From Rosellinia necatrix (taxonomy: Eukaryota; Ascomycota; Sordariomycetes; Xylariales; Xylariaceae): DNA of 64,000 nt. A program made the position numbers and the translations under genes. Under the pieces are notes generated by a model. That model saw only the letters and a list, made by a program, of their open reading frames with translations, had not been told where the DNA came from and did not search any database. The first letter of the stretch is position 1. Each line of letters begins with the position of its first letter. The DNA lies in assembly GCA_021209875.1 (NCBI GenBank), contig JAGYVD010000002.1:4154001-4218000 (forward strand). The letters run 5' to 3'. Shown piece by piece: positions 49,644-60,528 of this stretch.

Positions 49644-50119
49644 GAACATATATTTGACGTCAACTGGGCCCGCTTCCCTTTGCCTCGTCGTGAGCCCTCT
49701 GCTCAGACTTGAATATCTTGGCATTGATAGCGGGCGAATAGAGAACAAAACCATATCGATTGCATTTTCCTTCAACTAATATCGATTACCATATTGGGCA
49801 ACGAGTTGGAATCATGCATGCTTATTTCCTCGGAGAGTATACTTTGTCCTGACCTAGAATAATGAAAGAGAGAGCATCACCTATACGCCATACCCTTAGA
49901 GAAAGAAAGGTTGTGAATTATACCGTGGCAAGCTGATGCTGGCTGAAATATTCACACGAAAAGAAGCCCCTTGTTCAACACCATTTGAGCCACTTCTATG
50001 GCTCGTATCCCGGACCCCGGCCGTATCCTGCTTCAATGCCTCTGATACCTCCGACTGGCCCGGGTTTGCGGCTTCTTCGGGAATATGAAGAGCGTCGGCG
50101 TCGACGTTTCCCAGGCGTT
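49644..50119. other. Convergent intergenic region
   Basis: The gap of 476 bp between the SEC15 and hapE stop codons must hold both 3' ends. No coding sequence or repeat stands out. Confidence 0.55.
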
Positions 50120-51141
50120 CTACTGCTGCTGTGGCATTCCCGGATACCCATACATGCCTTCCATTTCAGTGTACATGGGTTGCGGGGGTTGCTGTCCATA
50201 TGGCGCGCCCGGCGCCCCAGCCTGTACCTGATTGTACATGGGCGGAGGGCGGTACTCCTGATCCGGTGAAATGCCATGTGCGCCCATATAGTCCGGTGGC
50301 ATGTGGTTTGCCCCACCGGGCAAGCCGTGTTGCCCGGGCATTTGATTGCCCGCGGCGGCAGTTGGCACGCCCGGTGCTGATTGCGACTGAGCCGCCGGGT
50401 TAGGGCGTTTGGGGTGGGTGGCTTCCTCACGAGGGACGATATCAATCAGAAAATCGAACATGTCGCTCTTCGCAAGAGCAGAGGCAATATCGGATCTTTG
50501 AAGAGTACGTCGCTTGTTTTCCTCTGCGTGGATCCAGGCACGCATTGTCAGCTCCGTGATGAAGATATCACATCCTTTAGCGAACAGAATGGGGGCTTCG
50601 GCCGAGATCATCTTGACTTCGGGGTCAGCCTTCATGACTTTCTTGATGCGAGCTAATGGGAGCTGGTGCAGTTTATAGTCGTGGGTGTCGGTTTCCAACT
50701 GATTGATGGTCTGCTGCCAGTAAGTCGTCAAAATATCCTTGTATTGCCCGTGTAGGCCCTGGTGTACGTTCGCCCAAGGACCGGTGTAGAGCTCGGCGGG
50801 AGCGAAGCCTGAGTTTGCTAGCTATACGGGCAGAGTCAGTCACCAGGAAGCCAAGTGTGCGGGCTGGGGAAAATAAAGAGGTGGGGTGAAGGGAGAGGGG
50901 AACAGTCTTCGACTGAGACTCACAGCAGCACTGGCACCTGGAAATAGAGATGGTTAGCGACGTTGCACGAAAATGAGGTGGCCTCGCGACAATATTGTAC
51001 ACGCACGCACGCACGCACGCACGTACCGTAATGGCCTCCATGGCTTGTATCATACTCCGTGGGTCCTCCCGAGGTGCCTGCTGCCGCGGCCCCGCCGGTT
51101 GCCCGTGATGACTGTGGGTGGTTTGACGATGACTGGTCCAT
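50120..51141 (-). CDS. CCAAT-binding complex subunit HapE (NF-YC/HAP5)
   Basis: Three coding exons in transcript order, 51141-51027, 50937-50924 and 50821-50120, give 276 residues. The middle exon has only 14 nt, but its acceptor has a CTAACC branch and both donors are strong (GTACGT, GTGAGT). The conserved core runs from the [13 protein letters not shown] stretch through the histone fold at about 97-170 ([43 protein letters not shown]). The C-terminal third is rich in Pro, Gln, Met and Tyr, as in other fungal HapE proteins. HapE pairs with HapC and binds HapB to form the nuclear factor that recognises CCAAT boxes; with HapX it controls iron and respiration genes. Skipping the 14-nt exon by using a CTAG acceptor four bases further on would also keep frame, so two N-termini are possible. 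Confidence 0.93.
50924..50937 (-). other. 14-nt microexon of hapE
   Basis: Coding GASA-A across its joints. The preceding acceptor is TTTCCAG with CTAACC 18-24 bases upstream; the following donor is GTGAGT. The length of 14 nt shifts phase, so it can be used only with the CTAG-preceding acceptor at 50822. Confidence 0.65.
51001..51022 (+). repeat. (ACGC)n microsatellite next to the first hapE donor
   Basis: Five ACGC units followed by ACGTAC, which on the minus strand is the start of hapE intron 1 (GTACGTGCGTGCG). The repeat begins immediately after the donor. Confidence 0.85.
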
Positions 51142-52620
51142 GGTTGCAGACCCGGGAACCCGAGAAGAGTGCAAGGACAATCAACCAACACCCTCGGTTC
51201 GACGTGAATAGAGAGCTGGGATCAAGACGACCAGCGTCAGCGTCACTCGGCCTTACGAGAGGCTATTTGTTCGAATCGAATCGGCGTATGCTCAGAGCCG
51301 CGGTGCAGCCGGTTTCGCGTGGCTGGCAGCTGAAAGAGCAGGCTTCGCGTGATGCGAGGTCGCGGGCGGGCGGGATGAGATCCTCGAGAGCCGGCAGAGA
51401 GGCTTCGCGACCGTACACTGCGTCTCCCGCGCGTCGAATCGGGTTCTAGGGAAAGGCGTCGACCCACAGGGTATCGATTGCCCTTGCGATAAGGCGGAGG
51501 GATTGGCTGGAAGCGGGTGGCAGGGTGGCAGGGTGCGGTTATCGATACGCCTCGGTGATGCAATCGCGCGCAGGCAGGCTGCTGCTACAGTATGCGAGTG
51601 TCTGAGGATGTCGGATGGGTGGTTTGGTCTGGTTGGTCTCGCACTTGTCTTGGGTGGCTGCAGGCGACACAAGGCGTAATCGTGAGGGCTCGAGACCTGT
51701 TGCGCACGCGCGTCGCCGGGGATGGGTATTGCTGTTTTTGTGTACCTCCAGAGACAGCTCAAGGCGGTACTTGGTAGGCAGTACTTGATAGGCAGAGTGA
51801 TGTAACGAATAAGCACTCTCAATGGCTGGAGCCGGCGTCGAGGCTCGTTCGAGGATGGATTGGTGGGATTGATTGGCTGGAAGGAGGGGTTTTCGCTGCG
51901 CTGAGCGGGCAATCGGGGGATATATAGGTACTTTTTGGGTAGGTACTGCCGCACGGCACAGGGAGCGAGTCACTGGGGATTTTCCGAACCGTGTGATGGA
52001 GGGATGTCTTTGGTCCCAGGTATCTTTGGTCCCAGGTACTCAGGTACCTAGGTGTTTTTAGCGGCTGGCCCGAGTGGGGCCTTGTCTTGTTAGCAAACGA
52101 CCAATCTGATTTCGGCCAATTTTCTGGGGGGTTTTGCTCTCCTGCCGCCTCTCCCAGCTCCCAAGGTTCCGGCGCTTCCTCCGGCGCTTCCTTTTTCGTT
52201 GTAATACCACCAAATCCTGACTCCCCGTTGGCCGGCAGTCCGCTTCGACCGTTGCAGTGCGCGCGGCGACGGCTACGGCTGGATCCGAACGGGCGGCAGG
52301 ATGGCAGCCAGCTTCCCCAGGCCGAATCAACTATATTGCGCGTGTCCGCCTCTCCCTTTGTCTCTCCTCTCCACCGCTCTTTTGGCCACAGTGTCGGGAC
52401 AACGTGTATGGTCGGCTCTTGTCCGCCTCGCAATGCTTCAGCAATGACGCAATACCTCTCAGTTCAATACAGCAGACAGGCCCTAGCTACAAGCTACAAA
52501 GGACTGTCCAACAACGAATGACGCGCAGTACGATTCAATTGATCAAAGTCGGTGGGAGACGAGATGGCAACTCAGGAAGAGGACCTCCATACCGTCTTAT
52601 CAACCTGGCTATTTCCGACG

Positions 52621-52660
52621 TAGGTAGGCAGGTAGGTAGGTAGGTAGGTAGGTAGGTACC
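52621..52660 (+). repeat. (GTAG)n tract
   Basis: About nine GTAG units ending in the GGTACC palindrome, in intergenic DNA. Confidence 0.85.
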
Positions 52661-53340
52661 TTATGTACAGCACAGTCAGTGACCAGGCTGACAGCTGAGC
52701 ATATGCGTGTGTGAGGTATGCGCTGGCAACGTGGTTGGGCAGAAACGCATCATCGTCAATCCCGCTGCCTACCTCGATATGGTCTGAGGGTGTTATTACT
52801 ACCACCCGCCCGGGCGCCCAAGTAAGTACCTGGGTACATCATAACGTACCGACATGCCTTTCGGCGAGAGTACCTGTTCATAAATATATAAACACGTAAA
52901 TACATACTCCCATACCTCCATGTACAAACGCAATGCGCGTCAGGTATGCCTGAACGGCAGACACGAATGCGGGTTCTTTTCAGCTACATCCGGTACCTAC
53001 TTCTTGCTAATCACTAAGTACTGCTGCTGTTAGGTCGGTAGGTCGGTAGGTCGGTAGACTTGTCCCTTTTTACTCATAATTTGATCAATCACAATATTGG
53101 AGACACCAAGGCCGCATTGCATCCCGTCACATTTCCGGCATACTATCCCTTATTCCGTACACGTACGTTGGCTTGAATGCGATCCCCCTCGAGACGAGGC
53201 GCTTAGGCATTTTCTAATCATAACACACCTCTTGGGGGAATGCTCATTTGGTAGCAATCGGGCAGTGATGGGATGCCTTGACACGCTTGCCATCCATACC
53301 TCCTGTAGTCCCCAATACAATTAGGTAGGCAGTAGTATTA

Positions 53341-53364
53341 TTAACGTCTAATCTAGGTGGCTGA
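53341..53364 (+). repeat. 24-bp dispersed repeat, copy 2
   Basis: Identical over 24 bases to 33442-33465, again preceded by AGTAGTATTA and followed by TACCTAGGTAGG-rich DNA. Confidence 0.75.
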
Positions 53365-53626
53365 AAGGTACCTACCTAGGTAGGCAGGTAGGATAGGTAG
53401 GTACTTACTTAAGCAGGCTACCTAGGCAATCTGCACCCGTAATCATGCCTAGAAATTCCAGCCACATTTCAGACCACAGCCACAAATTACGGGTCAAAGG
53501 CCACAGTGGGGCCAAGGGAACAAAACTCCTCGGTCTAACAGAAAAATTTACTGACCGGAACGCCTTTCCCAACATTTTGACTCTTGACACCTGCAAAACG
53601 GGCGCATTGCCCGTCATCATCCAACG

Positions 53627-54568
53627 ATGGCGGACAGCACAGTTGGCTTATCAGATGCGCAGATTGACGAGCTCTTGAACCAAGCTGAGGTGAGACTACG
53701 AGAGAAGCAACAAGCGCAGCAGAAGCACGGCGCCCCTACTCTTCGAACTTCTAGCAGTGAAATGGTGAAGAAGAACGAGGACAACAACAGCAATGCCACC
53801 AATAACACCACGCCTGCTCCGCATGCCATCTCAGCCCGCAGCAGCAAGAGGGCTCAGGAACTCGCCGTGCGAGTTCCCGAGGCTCGCAGATCCAAGAAGG
53901 AGATGGTACGTCTTCCATGCCTTCGCCTTCGCCTTCGCCTTCGCCTTGCCTCTCCCATCCTCTGCTTCCTGATGAAACTTTATCCCAATTCAATTGATGC
54001 GAGGGCCACTCCCGTCATGGGCAATGTCCTCGCGACATAATGATTTCTTTATCATAGGTAAGTTCAATCCTGCCCGTTCTTCTCAATGCAACCACTAACC
54101 CCGACATAGTTACGCTGATTGAAGCCTCACCACCCTTTACCTTTTTGCTGCTCTGTCCATGGCCCCAAACTAACAGCAATACGCCAGGCACACAAAGCAG
54201 ACGCAGGCCCTCAGTGGTTCAACCTCCCTGCCACAGATTTGACGCCGCAACTTCGCCGTGATTTGCAACTTCTTAGAATGCGAGATGTCCTGGACCCCAA
54301 ACGCCATTACAAGAAGGATACTACCCGAGCCATCCCGGAGTTCTCGCAAGTAGGAACCGTTATGCCTGGGCCGACTGATTATTTCAGCGCCCGTATGACA
54401 AAGAAAGACAGGAAGCGAACTCTTCTCCAAGAAGTACTGGAAACTGAGAATGCCACCAAACGATTCAAGAGCAAGTATGGCGAGATACAAGCCACCAAGA
54501 CAAGCGGAAAGAAAGGCCATTACAAACAAATGATGCAGAAGAGATACGGCCGTAACTACAAGGGATGA
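53627..54568 (+). CDS. rRNA-processing protein Fcf2
   Basis: Exons 53627-53905 and 54188-54568 give 219 residues. The N-terminal 93 residues are acidic then Gln/Asn/Ser-rich and probably disordered, ending in a basic stretch. The Fcf2 domain covers about 98-195: GPQWFNLPATDLTPQLRRD followed by LLRMRDVLDPKRHYKK, then a basic C-terminus ending in KRYGRNYKG. Fcf2 is a nucleolar factor needed for the early pre-rRNA cuts that make 18S rRNA, acting around the SSU processome; animal TdIF2 shares the domain. The single 282-bp intron (53906-54187) is unusually long here. It contains an internal AG/GTAAGT point at 54056-54063, a (CCTTCG)4 repeat at 53920-53943 and two CTAAC branch candidates. Divergent from hapE. 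Confidence 0.92.
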
Positions 54569-55386
54569 ATGCTCCCTGCAAAGAGTGGTCGCCGCCGGTA
54601 TATAAGTATGCATACCCTGACCACCCCCTCTATATATCGAAGACCGGACCTAGCCACCCTCCATTCACCGGACATGGGTCTGCCTCAGGGTTCATTAAGG
54701 AGGTTTCAAATACCATCATCAATCGCCGCACCTAAATTATGGGCTTGGGTAATATGCACGATTGTCACGTTGGCACGGTTGCGACTTGCAGGCACAAATC
54801 AGATTGCAACGGCGAGCTACACAAGTTAAGGCGTTGCGCCTCGTCAAAATAGCCTCTTGCGGCTCGGTCGTGTTAACGTTGAACATGATCAAACCGCTCG
54901 CTTCAAGGTATGAGGAGGCCGATATGCCGAGCGTAGGCTCCGCTACAAGTACGGGGGCCACAGCGTAAGGCTAAAACAGCCCTGTAATGTTATCGCCAAC
55001 AAGTATGGGACGCGATTACCAAAGAGGCGAGAGTGTCCGAGAATGGGCTTGCAGTCTCACGATAATGCTCTAGCACGAGTACTGTCGCGCCTTGTTGCCG
55101 CCCCTCTGACTGCCCTTGTCCTGGACATGTATGGTCCATTGTAAAGAAACGAGACTCTACACATCCAATATGCAACCAATAACATGATCAGATAGAGGTT
55201 AGACTAATTTCCTGGCCGTCTACTGTGAGACCTAGAATACAATTTTGCCATCACACTATGTTTTGGGCTGCCTTGTCATGGAACTACTTGGACGTGATAA
55301 ATCTGTGGTCGGATAATAATAAATGGTAGATCCTACCAAGAGCGAACAGTTCACCATTCAATTATTCCCTACATATAATAAAAGGC
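54569..55386. other. Intergenic, no gene seen
   Basis: Lies between the FCF2 stop and the 3' end of the dehydrogenase relic. Short open frames only, none with recognisable similarity; AATAAT/AATAAA-like words occur near 55316-55322 and 55378. Confidence 0.45.
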
Positions 55387-56830
55387 TCAGTTGTCTATGT
55401 TAATGATGACCTTTGAGAAATGACTCTGAGACCTGAGTCTCTGATATGCAGATGCAGCATCTTCCAGGTTAAAATCGACTTCATCTACCACGATCTAGAT
55501 CCTTTTCTCTTCCACGTAATGCACCATGTCTCGTAACATGTCTCGTGTGCCTAGCAATATACCCCTTACCATACAAGGTCGAAACAGTGTGCTCATAACG
55601 TCTATGGGTGTTTGTTCCTCCCTTGTGACCCCCCCTCTGTACCATATTGAGTTAGTTGTCATTATATCGTGTATAACCCATAAAAGCCTTGGAGACGTAG
55701 TCAAAGGCTGCGTAGTCTTGTCCGGTTGTAGACGGCAATAGAAAAGACAAGGAAGAGAGGGCGAAGGATTGTTCAGTTACTTACACGAATCCTGCCAACG
55801 TTAGATTACGAGAGGAGAAGAGAAACAAGGAGGGGCACGCATTGTTTGTCCCAAGGCTGGTTTACGACGCTGTGCGCTCCTCCCCACCCCCCCTCTCCCC
55901 TCCGACTTAGGATTATAGGGGATAAGTCATACTTGCAGAGCGGCGATGCTCACGCCCCCCCGTCCCCTGGACAAGGACCCAATCACCCGGCTTGACCTCG
56001 CGACCTTTACACCCCTTCAGTGCGTTCCACGCCGGCAGCCCCGAGCATGTCAACGTCGCTGCTTGCCCATAGTTTAGATTCGACGGCTTGAGGACGAGCG
56101 CGCCATGCCGGAAGATGCCTCGCCGGCATAGTGTTCCATGTGTCATTGCCCCAACTTCGAGATCAATACGTTAGTGTAATTTTCTCTGCAATAGGAAAAG
56201 GCTCAATATGGTTGTTTTCTGATTTATTTAAATCCCCCAAACCCCCCAAACTCTCCACCGTTCTTCAGGGCTATAAATGACGACCACTTACGTCCGTTGG
56301 GAATCGCGTCGAAGGTAGGGAGCACATCATCGGCGATATCCGGACACATGTATGTTATCACTATCGAAGGTCGAAGCAATTAGACGGGATATATTGAATA
56401 AATGTTATACGCTTCTCGGTGAACGCAGAATTACGTATCTGTTGGTAATAGTGAGGTTGGAAGCCTCCGCGAAAGGCCCAGGGATAGAGCGCACCGTCAA
56501 CTCCCGGCTTCAGATCAGGCCGTGCAGCGGCTACCGCAGAGCCTATGGCCGACACTCTACCTGATCCGTCGGGGCCCGGGACGAGCGAGGGGATGATATC
56601 CATGGGAAAAGAACTGGTCAAGGCACCCTATTTGATGTCTCGGCATCTAGATATAGGGTATACGAACACACGTACTTGGGTCATGACGAGGTCTCGATGG
56701 TTCAGAGATGCGGCACGGAGTTCAACTAATACGTCGTCTGGGCCGAGATCCCGCCCTGGGACGCCAACGTCCGCTGCCCAGTCGATTGAGCCGTCATTAT
56801 GTCAAATATATGTATACAGGCCCACTAGGT
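55387..56830 (-). pseudogene. Decayed zinc-type alcohol dehydrogenase / quinone oxidoreductase
   Basis: Recognisable pieces of one medium-chain dehydrogenase lie in the right order on the minus strand: GSIDWAADVGVPG to HRDLVMTQ (56797-56676), an intron, GALTSSFPMDIIPSLVPGPDG onward (56627 to about 56440), an ADDVLPTFDAIPNG piece (about 56340-56293), the ALVLKPSNL to EVKPGDWVLVQG core (56153-55950), and a C-terminal part from GGVTREEQTPIDV (about 55640) to HFSKVIIN at 55387. Several breaks mark it as dead. The glycine-loop region has a run of seven G (55955-55961) that shifts frame; most of the nucleotide-binding domain, about 100 residues, is missing after it; an in-frame TAG (55495-55497) interrupts the C-terminal part; and no good start is found upstream. 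The family reduces or oxidises alcohols, aldehydes or quinones with NAD(P)H. Confidence 0.8.
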
Positions 56831-56840
56831 AGTAGGTATC

Positions 56841-57589
56841 TCCGAAATCCATCTTTATCGAGTATCTAACTCCATGTTCTCCCAGCTTACCTAGTTACTC
56901 GTCTTCCTGCCAACGCTCCACCGATCTGCCGAGGGCCGCTTGACGATGCTGACCGGGGTTGGCATCAGCATTTTACTGTTGTATGAGTGGAGTAGAATGT
57001 ACAAGAACTACCTACTTAAGGTAGGGCAAAAAAAAGGTTATGACCAGACTGCCGAACATAAGACGTGAAGATAGGTAATGTATTTTGCTCAATCATGATG
57101 TTATCTCGGGAGTGCTAGATAGGTAGGTACCTAAGGTACCTTACCTACCTACTCCCAGGTAGCCAAGGTAGTTGCGTTGTGGCATATTACATAATCCAAT
57201 GAAACGCCCAGCCACTTAACCTATATGAGCTTAGCTCAGTTCGTCTGTATAGGTACAGTCCAAGGTCTGGAAGCCCCAGCTCTAGCCACAACATCTCCCT
57301 ACCTACCTAGGTACCTAGAGGCAGTTAGGTGCTTTAGCACAAGTGGTTCCAGGTAACCATGCCCGTGTCTTGTCTGCAAGCCTCACAGGCCTTCACCAGC
57401 CCCTCCTACATCAATTACCTAAGTAGTACCTACCTACCTACCTAAGTAGCTACCTAACCTACCTACCTCATAGCACTGCGTTGCCCCAATCCCACCAACT
57501 TGGCGAGGCAACGTGACTGAGCCATTGTGTTTGTACTTATGCTGACCTGGGTAATCATGCGACCAGGATGGTAAAATAGCTCTGGAGAA
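56841..57589. other. Intergenic with TAGGTA palindromes; VPS16 promoter
   Basis: Dense TACCTAGGTA-type words at 57115-57165, 57298-57320 and 57418-57470, otherwise featureless. The last 100 bp should include the VPS16 transcription start. Confidence 0.5.
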
Positions 57590-60528
57590 ATGGAGACTAC
57601 AAATCCGACGGCTGAGTGGGAGAGGGTCGGCAATCGGTTCTATCGCAAGACTCAGCTGTATACCGCCGTCTTCGACCAGGACCTGGACCTAGATAATTAT
57701 ATCGTTGCCGGGGCACCGTACGGCGGCGCTGTAGGTAAGCGAATAACTCGAGGTCTATCCTATCTATAATCTTCTTTTTCTTCCTCTTCCTCTTCCTCTT
57801 CCTCTTCCTCTTCCTCTTCCTCTTCCTCTTCCTCTTCCTCTTCCTCTTCCTCTTCCTCTTCCTCTTCCTCTTCCTCTGTCTTTCCCTTCTCCCTCCTTTG
57901 TATGACACGCTGAGCACCCTCCGCGAATAACCTCACTGACGTCACGCAGCAATTTGCCGCGATGACACCCGCATCGTGACGTACCGGCCTGGCCAGTCTG
58001 CGAAGCCGAGTATCGATATTTATAGCTGCGCGGGAAAGTTACTGAAGAGTATTTCCTGGGACAAGGGCTCCGTCAAGGGGCTCGGATGGTCTGAAGATGA
58101 GAAACTGCTGGTTGTGAGCTATGATGGCACCGTCCGTTGCTATTATAACCTGCAAGGTGACTTCACTCAGTTCTCTCTGGGTCGCGAGGCCGAGGACTTC
58201 GGGGTCCACTCGTGCCGGTTCTACGACCATGGTATGGTAACATTGCTCACCAACAACGCCCTCGTGTCGGTCTCGTCATATGACGAGCCCAGGCCAAAAC
58301 TACTAGCCACCCCGCCAGAGGGAGAAATCCATTCCTGGACCATCATCCCCCCGAGCTTCACTTTATCGCGATCCGTGGAGGTGTTACTGAGTCTCGCAAA
58401 GACCATCTATGTTGTAGACGCCGCCGATTGTGAAGATCGACTTCTTGACATTGGACCCTTCACTCACATCAGTGCTTCCCCCAACGGCAAATTCGCCGCT
58501 CTCTACACCGCAAATGGCAAAGCACACGTCATTACATCCGACTTCCAGGATCGGCTAAGCGAATATGATTCCCGCTCCCAGATCAGGCCAAAGTACCTCC
58601 AGTGGTGTGGCAATGATGCTGTCGTCATTGCCTGGGAGGACGAAGTTAACGTGGTTGGTCCGAATAGTGCGGTGGCCAGCTTCGTATACGAGAATCGTGT
58701 TCACGTCATCACTGGTATGCAACCCACAACCCACAACCCCCCTCCCCAATGCTTCTCGACGGCTGATTGGGATAGACCATGATGGCGTTCGCCTTTTAAC
58801 CAATGATGTTTGCGATTTCATCCAAAAAGTACCGGATGTCACTGATGAAGTTTTCCGCTATGGTACCGAGTCGCCAGCTTCTGTCCTTCTGGATGCGGTA
58901 GACCAGCTCGAGAATCAATCACCAAAAGCTGATGACAATATCCAGCTTATCAGACCAAATCTTGTGGAGGCAGTCGACACCTGTGTCGCAGCCGCCGGCC
59001 ACGAATTCAATGTTCATTGGCAGAAGCAACTACTGAAAGCAGCGTCTTTCGGCAAGTCCGTCCTCGATATCTACAATAGCGATGACTTTGTCGAAATGTG
59101 CGAGACGTTGAGAGTCCTGAACGCTGTTCGCTATTACGAGATTGGTTTGCCCCTGTCGTACGAGCAATATCAGCGCCTTACACCGGAAGGACTAATACAA
59201 AGGCTCATCAATCGACATGAATATCTTCTCGCAATCAAAATCGCCGGATATTTGCATTTGGCGACAGACCGCATATACGTTCACTGGGCTTCGGCCAAAG
59301 TACGGATTGGTTCGGAAGACGATAGCACCATCTGTAATACGGTGGTCGAGAAGCTTGCCGGTAAGCCAGGTATATCGTTTGAGGCTATCGCGCGTGCCGC
59401 GTATGACGAAGGCCGCGGTCGGCTTGCTACTGAGCTTCTCAATCATGAGCCGCGCGCTGGCCGTCAAGTACCCCTCCTCCTAAGTATGGAGGAGGACGAG
59501 ATTGCGCTGGATAAAGCAATTGAGAGCGGCGACTCAGATCTGATGTTCTTCGTGCTCATCCAGCTCAAGAAGAAACTCCCGCTCGCCTCATTCTTCCGTG
59601 TGATCAACGCCCGTCCCGCCGCCACGGCACTCGTCGAGTCTTCCGCAATGGTGGAGGGCGATAATTCTCTACTCAAGGACCTCTACTACCAAGACGACCG
59701 AAGGGTGGACGGCGCCGGCGTCTTCATTCGCGAGTCTCTGCAGCAACCAGATGCCCGCACATCGGGAGACAAGCTTGCGCTAGCAGCTAAACTACTCTCC
59801 GAATCGAGGGAGAATAACTTTGAATTGGCCGCGTTGAAGGAGGCGTCGACATTGCTGCGGATGCAGGAAGCCCTAGACCGCGACCTGACGGACTCCTTTA
59901 AAGGCCTGAGCGTCAACGAGACACTCTATAAACTAATCCATCTAGGTTACTCTAACAAGGCCAAGCGGATACAAAACGAATTCAAGGTCCCGGAGAAGGT
60001 GGCATGGTGGATTCGGTGAGTAAAAAAACATAAAATCTCCCTTGATATTCATGTACGATGCTTACCATCCGCGAAACAGATTGAGAGCCCTCGTGGCTAG
60101 ACGCGATTGGAACGAGGTCGAGGACATTGCTAAGAGCAGAAAAAGCCCAATTGGGTGGGAGGTAGGCAAATATATACCCCTCCAGTCCAATGCCGATTCC
60201 CATTCTATCCCCCTCTTCCGTTCGCTATATCTCGAAAATACCTTCGCTAACTAGGCCCCCCTAACCCATAAAATAGCCCTTCTTCAACCTAGTGCTGCAG
60301 GCGGGAAACACCCGTTTGGCTGCCGTCTTTATCCCGAAATGCACCGGCTTGGAGCCGGGCGCGACCATCACCATGTACGAGAAGTGTGGCATGCGCCTCA
60401 AGGCTGCCGAGGAGGCCGTCAAGGCCAAGGATGCCGACGCATGGATGCGCATCCTCGAAGCGGCGGGTAAGAGTACGTCTGAGGGAAGGGAGATCGAGCG
60501 GCTAGGAGCGCAAGTATTCAAGAAGTAG
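57590..60528 (+). CDS. Vacuolar sorting protein Vps16 (HOPS/CORVET core)
   Basis: Five exons, 57590-57734, 57950-58714, 58776-60015, 60080-60161 and 60277-60528, give 827 residues, as expected for Vps16. The N-terminal half (about 1-390) is a beta-propeller with repeated strand patterns such as VKGLGWSEDEKLLVVSYDG and FGVHSCRFYDHGMVTLL. The C-terminal half (about 400-827) is an alpha-solenoid, with the most conserved part around AGYLHL and EAIARAAYDEGRGRLATELL. Vps16 is one of the four shared class C subunits of the CORVET and HOPS tethers that fuse endosomes and vacuoles. Intron 1 (215 bp) contains a TTCCTC hexamer repeat. Exon 3 ends CG/GTGAGT, so retention of intron 3 would stop at once (CGG TGA). 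Convergent with the eIF4B-like gene. Confidence 0.95.
57781..57876 (+). repeat. (TTCCTC)16 hexamer repeat in VPS16 intron 1
   Basis: Sixteen perfect TTCCTC units. The minus strand reads as long Glu/Lys/Arg repeats, which are artefacts. The pyrimidine strand is the transcribed sense, upstream of the intron's CTGAC branch and CAG acceptor. Confidence 0.95.

Larger units (their letters stand above)
51142..53626. other. Long divergent region between hapE and FCF2
   Basis: No gene is supported in 2.5 kb. A GC-rich part (51142-52450) has long open frames on both strands, but these are rich in Arg, Pro and Ser and show no recognisable similarity; it probably holds the hapE promoter and leader. The part at 52600-53420 is TAGGTA-rich, with a (TAGG)n tract, a GGTCGGTA repeat (53034-53058) and the second copy of the 24-bp repeat. 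Confidence 0.5.

Noticed and set aside
51539..52433. Minus-strand open frames of up to about 200 codons upstream of hapE
   Set aside because: The DNA is GC-rich, so chance frames are long; composition is Arg/Pro/Ser-rich, with no recognisable similarity or splice pattern.
57597..57952. Minus-strand frames with long Arg/Lys or Glu repeats
   Set aside because: They are translations of the TTCCTC microsatellite in VPS16 intron 1 and of VPS16 exon 1.
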